Part shown: positions 24,475 through 34,312 of the stretch, piece after piece | Position numbering within the stretch: the stretch's first letter is position 1 | Layout: each line of letters begins with the position of its first letter | Origin: Flavobacteriales bacterium | GTDB lineage: Bacteria; Bacteroidota; Bacteroidia; Flavobacteriales; Schleiferiaceae | DNA length: 64,000 nucleotides | Direction of reading: 5' to 3' | Assembly: GCA_017795025.1 (NCBI GenBank) | Contig: CP051243.1 | Coordinates: 1,178,001-1,242,000 of the forward strand | The notes under the pieces: model-generated | Database searches by the model: none | What the model was told of the DNA's origin: nothing | The model's input: only the letters and a program-made list of their open reading frames with translations | Position numbers and translations under genes: made by a program

Positions 24475-25755
24475 ATGAAAAAGTTTATCCTTCTTACTTT
24501 ATGCTTAATTCTTTCGCTTTCGAGTTATGCCCAATGGGATTCTTGTGGTGTAACGAATAACAATTCCAATCCGCAGATTGAAGCCATGGATGCCTTTATC
24601 CATTTTAACGGTCGGCTGTTTGTCCACAATTTTATGAATGGTATGCAGTATTCCGACGATTATGGGCAAAGCTGGGATACCATTGCCCAAGGCCGCTTTT
24701 CGGGGGTGCCGGTAAACTTCTTTACGGTAGACCAAAAACTATACACCAGTACCCTAGTGTCGGGTGCTGTGGGGGGTGTGCAATACTACAGCAGCGATAA
24801 TGGTAGTACCTGGACCGAAGATACCGCCGGGATGCCAGGTGCAGTGATTAATCCTAGCTTTAAAGCTAACGTTATTAAAGCGGCGCAAATGGGGGATTAT
24901 ATTTTCTATCAATTTAGGAGCCCAACCCAATTTTATTGGCGTCACAAAGATTCAACAACTTACCATCCGGATAATTTCGCCAATACCAACTTCATGCACG
25001 GTTGGCATTTCGAGCAGGACACGATTTGGGCTTCTATTGGTCAGCAGGTTTACTATTTAAGCCAAGCTCGCGGAAATTATGTGGCTTGCCCCAACAATAA
25101 TTTAAACAATGCCTTTTCGGGAATCATCTATAAAAGTGGGGCCTATATTTATCTGCCTACGCGCGATGCTAACCTCGATTGGATCCTTTGCCGTAGTAAT
25201 GATAATGGTGCCAATTGGGATACCGTATACTTGCAAAACCTATTAGGTACCGGAAGTTTTGGTGCCACGCGGGGGGTGAACAGCATTTATGCCCAAGGCA
25301 ATCAAGTATGGATGGGTCCCGGTTCGAAAGGGAGCGGTACCACTTGCGAAATATTTTACAGTAACGATGCCGGAAGCACCTGGACGATTGAATCGCAAAA
25401 TCTACCCGAAGATCCATTTGGAACTTATGCGGTGGTGAAATTTGTGAACGCGGGAGGCTATATGTTTGCTCAAATGGCCTTTAGAGACATCTACCGCAAG
25501 GCCTTTAATATCGGCCTCCCAAAAAGGACCGCAAGCAACGTGAAGTTATACCCTAACCCCAGTCAGGGAGTATTTCGAATTGAAAGTAGCCTTCCCGTGG
25601 CGAAGGTGCTGATCTATGATTTACGCGGCAATACCCTCAAGGAGTACCATCGCATGAATAGCTATTCTGTGCGGGATTTACGCAGTGGCGTTTACCAAGT
25701 GAAGATTCAATTAGAAGGCGGTAAAATCCTCCATCAAAACCTATTGGTACCCTAA
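24475..25755 (+). CDS. T9SS type-A secreted protein with Asp-box (sialidase-like) repeats
   Basis: 426 residues. Signal peptide 1-19 (ILLTLCLILSLSSYA). Four Asp-box motifs of the S-x-D-x-G-x-T-W kind are spaced along the chain (SDDYGQSWD, SSDNGSTWT, SNDNGANWD, SNDAGSTWT), indicating a beta-propeller like that of sialidases, though no sialidase active-site arginines were assigned. The last about 75 residues are a T9SS type-A sorting domain (LYPNPSQGVFRIES ... GVYQVKI ... HQNLLVP). Predicted to be exported through the outer membrane and anchored or released. Ends 4 bases from the convergent osmC gene. Confidence 0.88.
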   Translation: MKKFILLTLCLILSLSSYAQWDSCGVTNNNSNPQIEAMDAFIHFNGRLFVHNFMNGMQYSDDYGQSWDTIAQGRFSGVPVNFFTVDQKLYTSTLVSGAVGGVQYYSSDNGSTWTEDTAGMPGAVINPSFKANVIKAAQMGDYIFYQFRSPTQFYWRHKDSTTYHPDNFANTNFMHGWHFEQDTIWASIGQQVYYLSQARGNYVACPNNNLNNAFSGIIYKSGAYIYLPTRDANLDWILCRSNDNGANWDTVYLQNLLGTGSFGATRGVNSIYAQGNQVWMGPGSKGSGTTCEIFYSNDAGSTWTIESQNLPEDPFGTYAVVKFVNAGGYMFAQMAFRDIYRKAFNIGLPKRTASNVKLYPNPSQGVFRIESSLPVAKVLIYDLRGNTLKEYHRMNSYSVRDLRSGVYQVKIQLEGGKILHQNLLVP

Positions 25756-25759
25756 ATTT

Positions 25760-26167
25760 TTAGTGCCATTCGAAATGCAGCTCTTGGTTTAGTTCGGGCG
25801 ATAAGCTTTTTGCTACCGGGCAATTTCGACCAATACCCTCTAAAACCTTCTGCATCTTTGAGGAGCAGTTCGCCTTGAGTTTAAAATGAAGTTTAATGGC
25901 CGCAATTCTTCTTGGATTGCTGGCCATTTCCTTTTCGACCGAAACGGAAGTTTCCTCCAAATCGAAACCCTCGGCGCGTGCGCGAATGCCCATTACCGTT
26001 AGCGCACAAGCCCCTAAGGCCGTTGCCACCAAATCAGTGGGCGAAAAGGCTTCTCCTTTACCATTATTGTCGAGCGGGGCATCACTTAAAATCTTATTTC
26101 CCGAACCTAGGTGTTCGGCCTCATTGCGCAATGCGCCTACATATTGTACCTTGCTGATTAGTGCCAT
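25760..26167 (-). CDS. OsmC family peroxiredoxin-like protein
   Basis: 135 residues, the usual size. OsmC/Ohr proteins reduce organic hydroperoxides with a pair of cysteines; both are present, in ALGACALTVMG and in GRNCPVAKSL. FSPTDLVATALGAC is the family signature. Cytoplasmic. It is divergent from the DUF6952 gene and convergent with the T9SS protein gene. Whether it is of the OsmC or the YhfA-like subgroup is not decided; the NCPVAKSL pattern favours the latter. Confidence 0.9.
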   Translation of the reverse strand: MALISKVQYVGALRNEAEHLGSGNKILSDAPLDNNGKGEAFSPTDLVATALGACALTVMGIRARAEGFDLEETSVSVEKEMASNPRRIAAIKLHFKLKANCSSKMQKVLEGIGRNCPVAKSLSPELNQELHFEWH

Positions 26168-26250
26168 TTTCTCTTTTTGCGGACAAGGTACAATATGATT
26201 TTATAGTTATAAACTATACATTTTGAAAGAGCGATAGTATTCACAAATAT

Positions 26251-26258
26251 TATTTTTG
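26251..26258 (+). promoter_or_regulatory. -7 promoter box upstream of the DUF6952/VWA/AAA genes
   Basis: TATTTTTG matches TAnnTTTG, 15 bases before the ATG at 26274. A TTTTG further upstream (26221-26225) is about 25 bases away, longer than the usual spacing, so the -33 box is uncertain. Confidence 0.45.
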
Positions 26259-26273
26259 AAAAAATTTTAAACC

Positions 26274-26528
26274 ATGCGACTACCAATCATAAAACACGCC
26301 CTAGAATTTATTGAAGCTAACGATGAAGATTGGGTACACGAAACCATCGAGTTGTTAGAGCATATGGCCGATGCCAAAGGTCTTAAAGACGAAGAACTGG
26401 AGGTAATTGGTGAATTGATGTCTAATTTTTACGGAGCCTTGGACGTGCATAAAAGCGTTAAAGAAGGGACTCCCCAAAAAGAGGCGCTCAATAATTTCAT
26501 GAAACGAGTGGTGGGCTCTATTAATTAA
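26274..26528 (+). CDS. DUF6952 family small acidic protein
   Basis: 84 residues, strongly helical and acidic, no signal or membrane segment. The opening MRLPIIKHALEFIEANDEDW and the closing GTPQKEALNNFMKRVVGSI match the flavobacterial DUF6952 family, often found close to peroxiredoxin/thioredoxin genes; function unknown. Here it is divergent from an OsmC gene and 54 bases ahead of the VWA/AAA pair, with which it may be transcribed. Confidence 0.75.
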   Translation: MRLPIIKHALEFIEANDEDWVHETIELLEHMADAKGLKDEELEVIGELMSNFYGALDVHKSVKEGTPQKEALNNFMKRVVGSIN

Positions 26529-26582
26529 TAGAAGAAGCAAACCTTCCTTGCATATGCGGGTTTATTTAAAGAATTTCCCTTT

Positions 26583-27689
26583 ATGCAAGGACTGCGATTT
26601 TCTACCTACACCGGAAAGGCTAAGAGTACTTTTGAAAAGCTCTTGAATGTCTTTCAGGAATTACTATTACATACCAGTGGCGACGTAGATGAAGCCATAG
26701 ATTGGCTGCGTACCTTAGACCAGGAATACCAGCTCAGTACTAAGGATTATAGCATCGATGACTTTATTGAGGACCTGAAGAAAAAGGGATACCTGAGAGA
26801 AGAAATCGATGGACCTGATGGTCCGGGAGGATTGAGCATGACCGCGAAAACGGAGCGCTCCATTCGCAATCGCGCTTTAGAGCAAGTTTTTGGGAAACTA
26901 AAAAAGTCTCAAAAGGGAAATCATCAAACCAAGCACAGCGGCAGTGGCGAGGAGTCGAGTAGTGATCACCGCCCCTATCAGTTTGGCGATAGCTTGGAGC
27001 AAATTGATATGCAGCAAAGTGTAAAGAATGCCTTTCAGCGCAGTGGTATCGATGACTTTTCCATGCAGCAAGACGACCTTGTGGTAAACGAACAATTCCA
27101 CAAGGCCCAGCTCAGCACCGTGCTCATGATAGATATTAGTCACTCCATGATCTTATACGATGAAGATCGGATTACCCCAGCCAAACGAGTGGCCTTGGCT
27201 TTGGCCGAGTTTATTAAATCGCGATATCCCAAAGACACGCTTGATATTTTGGTGTTTGGTAACGATGCCTGGACCATTGAACTGGAAGAAGTCCCCTACC
27301 TTAAAGTGGGACCTTATCATACCAATACCGTAGCTGGACTGGATTTGGCGATGGATATTCTGCGTAAAAAGAAGAATGCCAATAAGCAAATCTTTATGAT
27401 TACCGATGGTAAACCCAGTTGCCTGCATGAGCCCGATGGAACGTATTATAAAAATAGCTTTGGCTTAGATGATTATATCGTTGGCAAATGCTACAATCGT
27501 GCGGCGGCTTGTCGCAGAGCCGGCATTCCCATCACCACCTTTATGATTGCCCAAGATCCCTACTTACAGCAATTTGTAGAGCATTTTACCCAAGCCAATA
27601 AGGGCAAAGCCTTTTATACCGGTTTAAATGGTTTAGGCGATTTTATTTTCCAAGATTATGAAAACAACCGTAAGCGAAGAATAAACTAA
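26583..27689 (+). CDS. VWA-domain protein, partner of the AAA ATPase
   Basis: 368 residues, no signal peptide, so cytoplasmic. N-terminal helical region (1-110), a Ser/Gly/His-rich linker (about 110-135), and a VWA domain at about 175-345 with the metal site DISHSM and ITDGKPS. Such VWA proteins pair with MoxR/ChlI-type AAA ATPases as chaperone-like complexes, as ChlD does with ChlI in magnesium chelatase. The ATPase gene follows 2 bases later. Substrate protein unknown. Confidence 0.85.
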   Translation: MQGLRFSTYTGKAKSTFEKLLNVFQELLLHTSGDVDEAIDWLRTLDQEYQLSTKDYSIDDFIEDLKKKGYLREEIDGPDGPGGLSMTAKTERSIRNRALEQVFGKLKKSQKGNHQTKHSGSGEESSSDHRPYQFGDSLEQIDMQQSVKNAFQRSGIDDFSMQQDDLVVNEQFHKAQLSTVLMIDISHSMILYDEDRITPAKRVALALAEFIKSRYPKDTLDILVFGNDAWTIELEEVPYLKVGPYHTNTVAGLDLAMDILRKKKNANKQIFMITDGKPSCLHEPDGTYYKNSFGLDDYIVGKCYNRAAACRRAGIPITTFMIAQDPYLQQFVEHFTQANKGKAFYTGLNGLGDFIFQDYENNRKRRIN

Positions 27690-27691
27690 AA

Positions 27692-29161
27692 ATGACTTAC
27701 CCGAAAATTAAAACCTTAGGCGAACTCAAAAAGGCTAAGTATAAAAGCAAAAGCATTAAAGCGGAAATTCGCGATAACCTCGTTCAAAAACTAAAAGCGG
27801 GTGAAACGGTCTTTACCGGAATCCACGGTTATGAGAATTCCGTTATTCCCGATTTAGAAAGGGCCTTGCTCGCTGGTCATAATATCAACTTTTTAGGGTT
27901 AAGAGGTCAGGCTAAAACCCGATTGGCCCGCCAAATGACCGCCTTACTTGATGAGTATATCCCGGTTATTGAGGGGAGCGAAATAAACGATGACCCCCTA
28001 AACCCCATTTCTAAACAAGGGCAGCAAATTATTGCCGAGCAGGGAGATGATAGTCCTGTAACATGGATTCATCGCGAAGAACGCTACTTTGAGAAATTGG
28101 CAACCCCCGATGTGAGCATTGCTGATCTTATAGGTGATGTTGATCCCATTAAAGCGGCGAACCTGAAGCTCTCCTATGCGGATGAGGCCAGCATCCATTT
28201 TGGGATGATTCCTCGCGCGCATCGTTCGATTTTCGTTATTAATGAGCTGCCCGATTTGCAAGCACGAATCCAGGTGGCGCTTTTCAATATTTTGCAAGAA
28301 GGCGATGTGCAGATTAGAGGTTTTAAGCTGCGTCTTCCCCTCGACTTGCAGTTTGTATTTACGGCCAACCCCGAAGACTATACCAATCGGGGCTCGATTG
28401 TAACGCCCCTAAAGGATCGCATTGGTAGTCAGATTTTAACCCATTACCCTAAGGATCGTAAAACAGCCCGAAAGATTACCGAGCAAGAAGCGAAGCTACG
28501 CGAAGCCCAAAGTGAGCTGGTTTACATTCCCGATCCAGCCCTTGAGCTTTTAGAGCAAATTGCCTTTGAAGCACGAGACAATGAGTATATCGATGCGAAA
28601 AGTGGCGTAAGTACCCGATTAAGCATCAGCGCCTTAGAAAACCTGGTGAGTACCGCCGAGCGCCGGGCCTTGCTCTCTGGTGCCAAGCAAACTTCTGTCC
28701 GTTTACTAGACTTTATGGGGGTTATTCCGGCCATCACTGGCAAGGTGGAATTGGTTTATGAAGGCGAGCAAGAAGGCGCTGGCATCGTAGCCGAAAACCT
28801 CATTGGTGCGGCCGTTAAAAGTATTTTTCCGGAGTACTTCCCTCCTTTAGAGGACCTTAAATCTGGCGATGCTAAAAATCCCTACAAGGCTTTAATCGAT
28901 TGGTTTGGTCAAGGTAAAACCTTAGACATGCTCTTCGATTGGTCTGATTCGGAATACCGCGCAGAATTAGAGGGTATTGGACCCTTAAAGCAACTTATTG
29001 AAGCGCATCAGGCGAAAGCCGACGCTAAAGAACAGTACTTCTTAATGGAACTTGTGCTATGGGCTTTAGCCGAACACGCCCGCCTAAACAAAGAACGCCT
29101 AGAGGAAGGATTCAATTTTGCCGATTTGTTTAGCTCTTACTTAAGGGGCGGCGAAATTTAA
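27692..29161 (+). CDS. ChlI/MoxR-type AAA+ ATPase (magnesium-chelatase-like)
   Basis: 489 residues, cytoplasmic. The P-loop reads GLRGQAKT: alanine takes the place of the last glycine of the Walker A motif, while Lys and Thr remain. Walker B region is IFVINELPDLQARIQ, followed by a sensor-1 TANPEDYTNRG and an arginine-rich LKDRIGSQ, all ordered as in ChlI/MoxR. No bacteriochlorophyll or cobalamin genes are nearby, so a chelatase role is unlikely; a VWA-coupled remodelling role is inferred. Ends before a strong bidirectional terminator. Confidence 0.85.
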   Translation: MTYPKIKTLGELKKAKYKSKSIKAEIRDNLVQKLKAGETVFTGIHGYENSVIPDLERALLAGHNINFLGLRGQAKTRLARQMTALLDEYIPVIEGSEINDDPLNPISKQGQQIIAEQGDDSPVTWIHREERYFEKLATPDVSIADLIGDVDPIKAANLKLSYADEASIHFGMIPRAHRSIFVINELPDLQARIQVALFNILQEGDVQIRGFKLRLPLDLQFVFTANPEDYTNRGSIVTPLKDRIGSQILTHYPKDRKTARKITEQEAKLREAQSELVYIPDPALELLEQIAFEARDNEYIDAKSGVSTRLSISALENLVSTAERRALLSGAKQTSVRLLDFMGVIPAITGKVELVYEGEQEGAGIVAENLIGAAVKSIFPEYFPPLEDLKSGDAKNPYKALIDWFGQGKTLDMLFDWSDSEYRAELEGIGPLKQLIEAHQAKADAKEQYFLMELVLWALAEHARLNKERLEEGFNFADLFSSYLRGGEI

Positions 29162-29195
29162 GCTCCACTTTTACCAAAAGGCATGGTTTGGAAAT

Positions 29196-29233
29196 AAAAA
29201 AGCCGAGGCTATTAATGGAGCTTCGGCTTTTTT
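29196..29233. terminator. Bidirectional terminator between the AAA and LysM genes
   Basis: AAAAAAGCCGAGGCT (29196-29210) pairs with AGCTTCGGCTTTTTT (29219-29233) with one G-U pair and an 8-base loop. A- and T-tracts on both sides serve both convergent genes. Confidence 0.8.
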
Positions 29234-29329
29234 GGGCTTAATGCTAAATCAAGAAGCAAGTTAAAATTAGGATGACCTGATCTAGAGTCCTGATTTTTCT
29301 ATGCTATAACCGCTAGGCTATTGAGGCTA

Positions 29330-31549
29330 TTACTCCCTTAAACCTTCAGCGGTTTTGGTCGTCCCGACTTCCATTTCCAATCGTTCTGGACGGAAATCGA
29401 ACATTCGACTCATAAAGAGGTGGTGGTTCTCCCAACCGCCATCTTCACTGGGCTGCCAATAATAACCGGTGCTACTTTGCTTCTCTTCTTTTAGGTGGTA
29501 TGGGAACTGATAGCCATAGCGCCAAAGTTTGGGTAAAAAGTAAAGTCCGGCATCATAGCCCTGGAATGCAAAAGCCACCGGATCGGCATTATAGGCAGCT
29601 CTAAACTTTTTAATGAAGGCCTGAGTGGCACTATCCTGATAGTTAATATCTCTAAACTCGTAGGTATGGTATTTCAAAGCGTTTAGGTAACTCAGCTCCA
29701 TGGTGGGATAATTAAGCAAACGAGGACTACCAATCACCTGAATAGAAGTGTCTCGCATTACATATAGCTTGCTGATGATATCACTTAAAAACACCGGATC
29801 GTCGCCCAATAAAACCACTAATTTTTGACCTTGGATACTGGACATGCGATCGCGTAAGGTCCAACGGCTTTGTAACTCTTCACAGCTCACAATAGAAGTT
29901 ATGAAATCCTCGGAGCGAGGGTTAAGATGAGCTTTAATGAGCTGCACTTGCTTTTGCTCCTCTGCACTACCGCAATGCGCGAAAATCAAATTCGCCTCAC
30001 CGTAGTAATTGTTGATGAGTTCTGCAATGCGGGCATAGCGGCTCTCGGTAGGTGGAATAACCTGGAATAAGTTTTTACGGCCTTTAACAGCAACGCCCGC
30101 ACTTAAGGGACTAATTACCGGAGTTTCGGAGTCCTTAAGTTCATCGGCCATCCGCTCTACCAAGCGACCATAAGCGGGACCTACCACTAAATCGGCTGCT
30201 AGAGAGTCGATACTTTTAGCAATAGATGGGATTTTGCGCTGGTTGGCCTGACTATCGTACACCTTAATTTTTAGATCCATTCCCATCGCTCGGATGGAAT
30301 CGGCCGCCATTAAAAAGCCTAAATAATACTGCATGGCCATTTCTGTATCGCGGTGGGGCTTAAAGCCACTTACCCCTAGGGTATCCGAATACATGCCACT
30401 GCGGAAAGGTAGTACCATCGCAATACGGTACTGCTTATTAATATCGATTAGGGTCGTATCTCGGGTAGGCTCGGGCTCAATTGTTTTGGGCGTATTAAGC
30501 AATTCTTTGTTTCGCTGCACCGCTGGATCTACTTCTTGGGCCTGCCGCTCTGCTTCCTTCTCGGCTACTAGGCGTTCGAGCCAGGATAGCTCCTTGGAAT
30601 TGCTTTTTTTAGGAACCACAATGTATTTACCTACCACCAGGCCCTTTTTCAATTCCTTGTTTAGGGCTAACAACTCTTCTTGGGTGGCATCGTAGCGTTG
30701 CTTCAAACTAAAGAAGGTATCGCCACTTTTCACCTTATAAAGAAAATAGTCGCTATTGGCTATATCACCTTCCACGTAGGTGGTATCGACCGTATTTTTT
30801 ATTTCCGCAATTTCCTTGCGCTGTTGCTTGGCCTTTTTTCCCTTGCCCGTTACTTCCGGTAAATTGGGTTCTACCAAGGTGGGCCGCATCTCCTTCCGAT
30901 TACGGGGAAGCTTTAACCACTGCCCAATACGCAATCCATCACTTGCCCGTGGATTTAGCAGGTAGAGACTATCTAAACTTATTTTATAGCGCTTACTAAG
31001 AGAATAGGCTGTTTCTTGCTTTTGAATTTTATGATAAAACCAATTGGCGTCCAGCTTAAAGGTGCCTGTATCGAGTGCGGCAGTTTCTACCTGGAACTCG
31101 CTGTGATTTTCGGGATCCCTGGGGATACGGAGAATTTGACCGGTTTTTAGACCACCCTGTTCTTCTAAGGTAGGATTGAGTTCCCTTAAGGTAGGGATGC
31201 TAATTCCGTATTTGGTTTTGATGGAATAGAGCGTTTCCCCTTGAACCACCTTATGGAAGGTATATTTGATACTATCCTCAATGGCCCTGCGACGTTCCTC
31301 TTTAATCGCATTAATCCGGTCGTCGCTAGGAATAACCAATTTCATTCCCTCTTTAAGCTCGTGATCGCGTAAATCTGGATTAAAATAAATTAAGTCGTCG
31401 ATGGTGAAGTTGTACATCCTGGAGATACCGTATAAGGTTTCCTTCGGTTGTACAACGTGAATACGTGCCTCCCCTTGCGCCCAGGCAGAGCCTGAAAACA
31501 AAAGGATGAAAAAGATAATACTAAAGTGTTTCCTAATTCTTATTCCCAT
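29330..31549 (-). CDS. Four-LysM protein fused to a periplasmic-binding (PBP1-like) domain
   Basis: 739 residues. Signal peptide 1-25 ([14 protein letters not shown]). Four LysM peptidoglycan-binding repeats at about 30-74, 99-143, 172-215 and 271-313 ([50 protein letters not shown]), then a charged linker and a domain at about 375-720 like type-I periplasmic amino-acid-binding proteins ([37 protein letters not shown]). No transporter genes accompany it. It probably sits on peptidoglycan and senses or scaffolds a ligand. Overlaps the guaA 3' end by 10 bases and is cotranscribed with it. Confidence 0.88.
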   Translation of the reverse strand: MGIRIRKHFSIIFFILLFSGSAWAQGEARIHVVQPKETLYGISRMYNFTIDDLIYFNPDLRDHELKEGMKLVIPSDDRINAIKEERRRAIEDSIKYTFHKVVQGETLYSIKTKYGISIPTLRELNPTLEEQGGLKTGQILRIPRDPENHSEFQVETAALDTGTFKLDANWFYHKIQKQETAYSLSKRYKISLDSLYLLNPRASDGLRIGQWLKLPRNRKEMRPTLVEPNLPEVTGKGKKAKQQRKEIAEIKNTVDTTYVEGDIANSDYFLYKVKSGDTFFSLKQRYDATQEELLALNKELKKGLVVGKYIVVPKKSNSKELSWLERLVAEKEAERQAQEVDPAVQRNKELLNTPKTIEPEPTRDTTLIDINKQYRIAMVLPFRSGMYSDTLGVSGFKPHRDTEMAMQYYLGFLMAADSIRAMGMDLKIKVYDSQANQRKIPSIAKSIDSLAADLVVGPAYGRLVERMADELKDSETPVISPLSAGVAVKGRKNLFQVIPPTESRYARIAELINNYYGEANLIFAHCGSAEEQKQVQLIKAHLNPRSEDFITSIVSCEELQSRWTLRDRMSSIQGQKLVVLLGDDPVFLSDIISKLYVMRDTSIQVIGSPRLLNYPTMELSYLNALKYHTYEFRDINYQDSATQAFIKKFRAAYNADPVAFAFQGYDAGLYFLPKLWRYGYQFPYHLKEEKQSSTGYYWQPSEDGGWENHHLFMSRMFDFRPERLEMEVGTTKTAEGLRE

Positions 31550-33069
31550 TCGATTGTGGCCGGTGGTTTGGAACTAATGTCGTACACCACACGGTTAACG
31601 CCTTTTACCCGGTTAATTATTTTGTTTGACACCTCCGCAAGGAAGGCATAAGGCAAATGTACCCAATCTGCAGTCATGCCATCCGTACTTTCCACGGCCC
31701 GCAAAGCTACTACCTGTTCGTAAGTACGCTCATCGCCCATTACACCTACCGATTGCACTGGTAATAAAATTGCGCCAGCTTGCCATACAGAATCGTACAG
31801 CCCATGCTCGCGTAAGCCGTTAATAAACAGGGCGTCTACCTCTTGCAGGATCCGCACTTTCTCCGGTGTAATATCACCTAAAATACGAATGGCCAATCCT
31901 GGACCTGGGAAAGGATGACGACCTAGCAAGTCGGGATGAATTCCCAAAGCCGCTCCTACTCTACGTACCTCATCTTTAAATAAGGTATTCATAGGCTCCA
32001 CCACTTTTAACTTCATAAAGTCGGGTAAGCCCCCCACATTATGATGCGATTTAATGGTAGCCGATGGACCTTTTACCGAAACCGATTCGATAACATCAGG
32101 GTAAATCGTTCCTTGAGCGAGCCACTTAACATTCTTAATAGCATTGGCTTCATCATCAAAAACCTCAATAAATACGCGGCCAATGATTTTGCGCTTTCGC
32201 TCGGGATCGCTTTCGCCCGCTAAGGCCTCCATAAAACGATCGCTGGCATCCACCCCTTTTACGTTAAGGCCCATGCCTTTATACTGATCCAATACGCTCT
32301 CGAATTCATTCTTACGTAAAAGACCATTATTCACAAAGATGCAGTGTAGGTTATCGCCAATTGCTTCTGATAATAGAACTGCGGTTACGGTGCTGTCCAC
32401 CCCACCACTTAGGCCCAAAACCACTTGGTCTGACCCTAGCTTTTCGCGCATTTGATTAATGCTATCCTCCACAAAGGAAATAGGGGTCCAATCTTGGCTA
32501 CAGCCGCAAATATCTACGAGGAAGTTTCGCAAGAGGTGTAAACCATCGGTACTATGATATACCTCGGGGTGAAACTGGATTCCAAAGGTTTGCTCCCCTT
32601 TAATATGATAAGCCGCCACTCTTACATCGCGGGTACTGGCTATAATTTCGAAGGTTTCCGGCGTTTTTAATATCGTATCGCCATGACTCATCCAAACCTG
32701 AGAGTTTTCGGGCATACCCTTCATCAGAGAGGCATCCCCTTGCATTTCTTCTAAATGGGCACGACCATATTCCCTGGTTTCGGAGGCTTCTACCCGACCG
32801 CCATCTAATTTGGCTAAGTACTGGGCACCGTAGCAAACACCAAGAACCGGCATCTTCTTACGGAAAGAAGTTAAATCAATTTGTGGGGCCTCGCTATCAT
32901 TAACCGAAAAAGGGCTTCCACTTATAATGAGACCTTTAACACTCGCATCTACCTCGGGAATGCTATTGTAAGGATGGATTTCACAATACACATTTAACTC
33001 CCTAACTCGGCGGGCAATTAACTGTGTGTACTGGGAACCACAATCGAGAATCAGTATCTTTTCTTGCAT
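31540..33069 (-). CDS. guaA: GMP synthase (glutamine-hydrolysing)
   Basis: 509 residues, standard length. Converts XMP, glutamine and ATP to GMP. The class-I glutaminase domain carries the catalytic Cys79 (VLGVCYGAQ) and [11 protein letters not shown]; the ATP pyrophosphatase domain has the PP-loop [10 protein letters not shown]; the C-terminal dimerisation domain ends KPPATIEWE. Its last 10 bases overlap the LysM gene. A promoter box lies immediately upstream, giving little or no leader. Confidence 0.97.
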   Translation of the reverse strand: MQEKILILDCGSQYTQLIARRVRELNVYCEIHPYNSIPEVDASVKGLIISGSPFSVNDSEAPQIDLTSFRKKMPVLGVCYGAQYLAKLDGGRVEASETREYGRAHLEEMQGDASLMKGMPENSQVWMSHGDTILKTPETFEIIASTRDVRVAAYHIKGEQTFGIQFHPEVYHSTDGLHLLRNFLVDICGCSQDWTPISFVEDSINQMREKLGSDQVVLGLSGGVDSTVTAVLLSEAIGDNLHCIFVNNGLLRKNEFESVLDQYKGMGLNVKGVDASDRFMEALAGESDPERKRKIIGRVFIEVFDDEANAIKNVKWLAQGTIYPDVIESVSVKGPSATIKSHHNVGGLPDFMKLKVVEPMNTLFKDEVRRVGAALGIHPDLLGRHPFPGPGLAIRILGDITPEKVRILQEVDALFINGLREHGLYDSVWQAGAILLPVQSVGVMGDERTYEQVVALRAVESTDGMTADWVHLPYAFLAEVSNKIINRVKGVNRVVYDISSKPPATIEWE

Positions 33070-33073
33070 GCGG

Positions 33074-33081
33074 CAAAGGTA
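33074..33081 (-). promoter_or_regulatory. -7 promoter box for guaA
   Basis: On the minus strand TACCTTTG, an exact match to TAnnTTTG, ends 4 bases before the ATG (33067-33069). The transcript would be nearly leaderless. Confidence 0.5.
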
Positions 33082-33211
33082 TTTCTTTTTCAGGCGTGTA
33101 TCCTAGCCAAATCAGCCCAGTATTGTGTAAAAAATTAACAAGTGTGCTGTTCAAATAAGTACAGGTAAGTTCCAATTTTCTAAATTGCCAATCTTAAAAA
33201 TACCAGCCTAC

Positions 33212-34231
33212 ATGCGCATTTTAAAGATTGTTTTAATTGTTCTTGGAGTTCTTATTGGCCTCTACCTTTTAATTTCTTTATTCCTATCATCCACTTACGA
33301 TGTATCGCGGACGATCAATATCAACAGTGCTCGTCGCGCCGTTTTTGTGCAAGTGAATGATTTTAGAAACTGGGAAGCGTGGTCTCCCTGGCAAGCTAAG
33401 GATAGTACAATGGTGATTCGCTACTCTGGCGATACCGAGGGAGAAGGAGCAAGCTTTAGCTGGACTTCCGATATCTCAAAAGGCGGTAACCAGCAAATCA
33501 AAAAGGTTATTGATATGGATACCATTTACACCACCCTCAACATTGAGGGAGAAGGGGCTGCCAATGGCTATTGGTATTTCAACAATACTGGCGAAAACAG
33601 AACGGAAGTAACCTGGGGCCTACGCGGGGATCTTCCCTTTTTCTTGCGCATTATGGGCTTATTTATGGATGGTGCCATTGGACCGGATTATGAAACCGGA
33701 CTTTCCAATCTTAAATATCTGGTAGAAAGTCAGAAAAGTGAGTTTATTGAACGTCCGGTAAACACGGTTGAAAAAGATTCCATCATTTACCTAAGCGTTC
33801 GCGAAAACGTAAACATGACGCGTTTGGCCGATGAAGGCTCCGCGCTTTACGCCCGTAATTATGGTAAGATATTGCTCATGCTAGGTAAAAAGGCGGATTC
33901 GGTAATCGCCGGAACACCCTTCGCTATTTATCACGAATGGAACGAAGAAACCCGTCAGGCCGATATCGAATTTTGCATTCCCGTAGATACCACAAGAATT
34001 GAAACCGAGGGCGAAGTAAACCGTCGCATCTTAAGTAAGAGCGAAGGTTTGGAAGTGGATTTTTACGGACCCTATTCCTTGGTAGGTCAGGCCCACGTGC
34101 TTATTGAAGAGTACGCTAAGAATAACGAGGTGCAGCTCGCGCCGATTGGAATTGAGTTTTATGTTACCGATCCAGCAGAACAACCGGATACCAGTAAATG
34201 GCTCACCAAGGTGTATTACCCTAAACTTTAA
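33212..34231 (+). CDS. Membrane-anchored SRPBCC protein fused to a GyrI-like effector-binding domain
   Basis: 339 residues from ATG 33212; an in-frame TTG at 33185 adds nine residues with no support. One N-terminal membrane helix (IVLIVLGVLIGLYLLISLFL), then an SRPBCC/START-like ligand-binding fold at about 35-180 (FVQVNDFRNWEAWSPW), then about 190-335 resembles GyrI/AraC-type effector-binding domains (FAIYHEWNEETRQADIEFCIPV). Both halves are hydrophobic-ligand folds, so a binding or sensing role is likely. Function unknown. A hairpin terminator follows 24 bases after the stop. Confidence 0.8.
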   Translation: MRILKIVLIVLGVLIGLYLLISLFLSSTYDVSRTININSARRAVFVQVNDFRNWEAWSPWQAKDSTMVIRYSGDTEGEGASFSWTSDISKGGNQQIKKVIDMDTIYTTLNIEGEGAANGYWYFNNTGENRTEVTWGLRGDLPFFLRIMGLFMDGAIGPDYETGLSNLKYLVESQKSEFIERPVNTVEKDSIIYLSVRENVNMTRLADEGSALYARNYGKILLMLGKKADSVIAGTPFAIYHEWNEETRQADIEFCIPVDTTRIETEGEVNRRILSKSEGLEVDFYGPYSLVGQAHVLIEEYAKNNEVQLAPIGIEFYVTDPAEQPDTSKWLTKVYYPKL

Positions 34232-34254
34232 GCAAAAAAATAGCATTGTTCATG

Positions 34255-34281
34255 AACCCTGACGCTCCGTCGGGGTTTTTT
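34255..34281 (+). terminator. Intrinsic terminator after the SRPBCC gene
   Basis: AACCCTGACG (34255-34264) and CGTCGGGGTT (34268-34277) form a stem with one G-U pair and a 3-base loop, followed by TTTT. Because an open frame for the receptor begins at 34280 inside this U-tract, the true receptor start is more likely downstream. Confidence 0.8.
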
Positions 34282-34312
34282 GCTTGTCCTCATCAACAAA
34301 AAGAACAGAAAA

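Noticed and set aside
27692-29161. Naming the AAA ATPase as magnesium chelatase subunit I
   Set aside because: No tetrapyrrole genes are near and the P-loop is altered; it is kept as a ChlI/MoxR-type ATPase.
34280-34312. TTG at 34280 as start of the TonB-dependent receptor
   Set aside because: It lies in the U-tract of the preceding terminator, while the TTG at 34313 opens a proper signal peptide.
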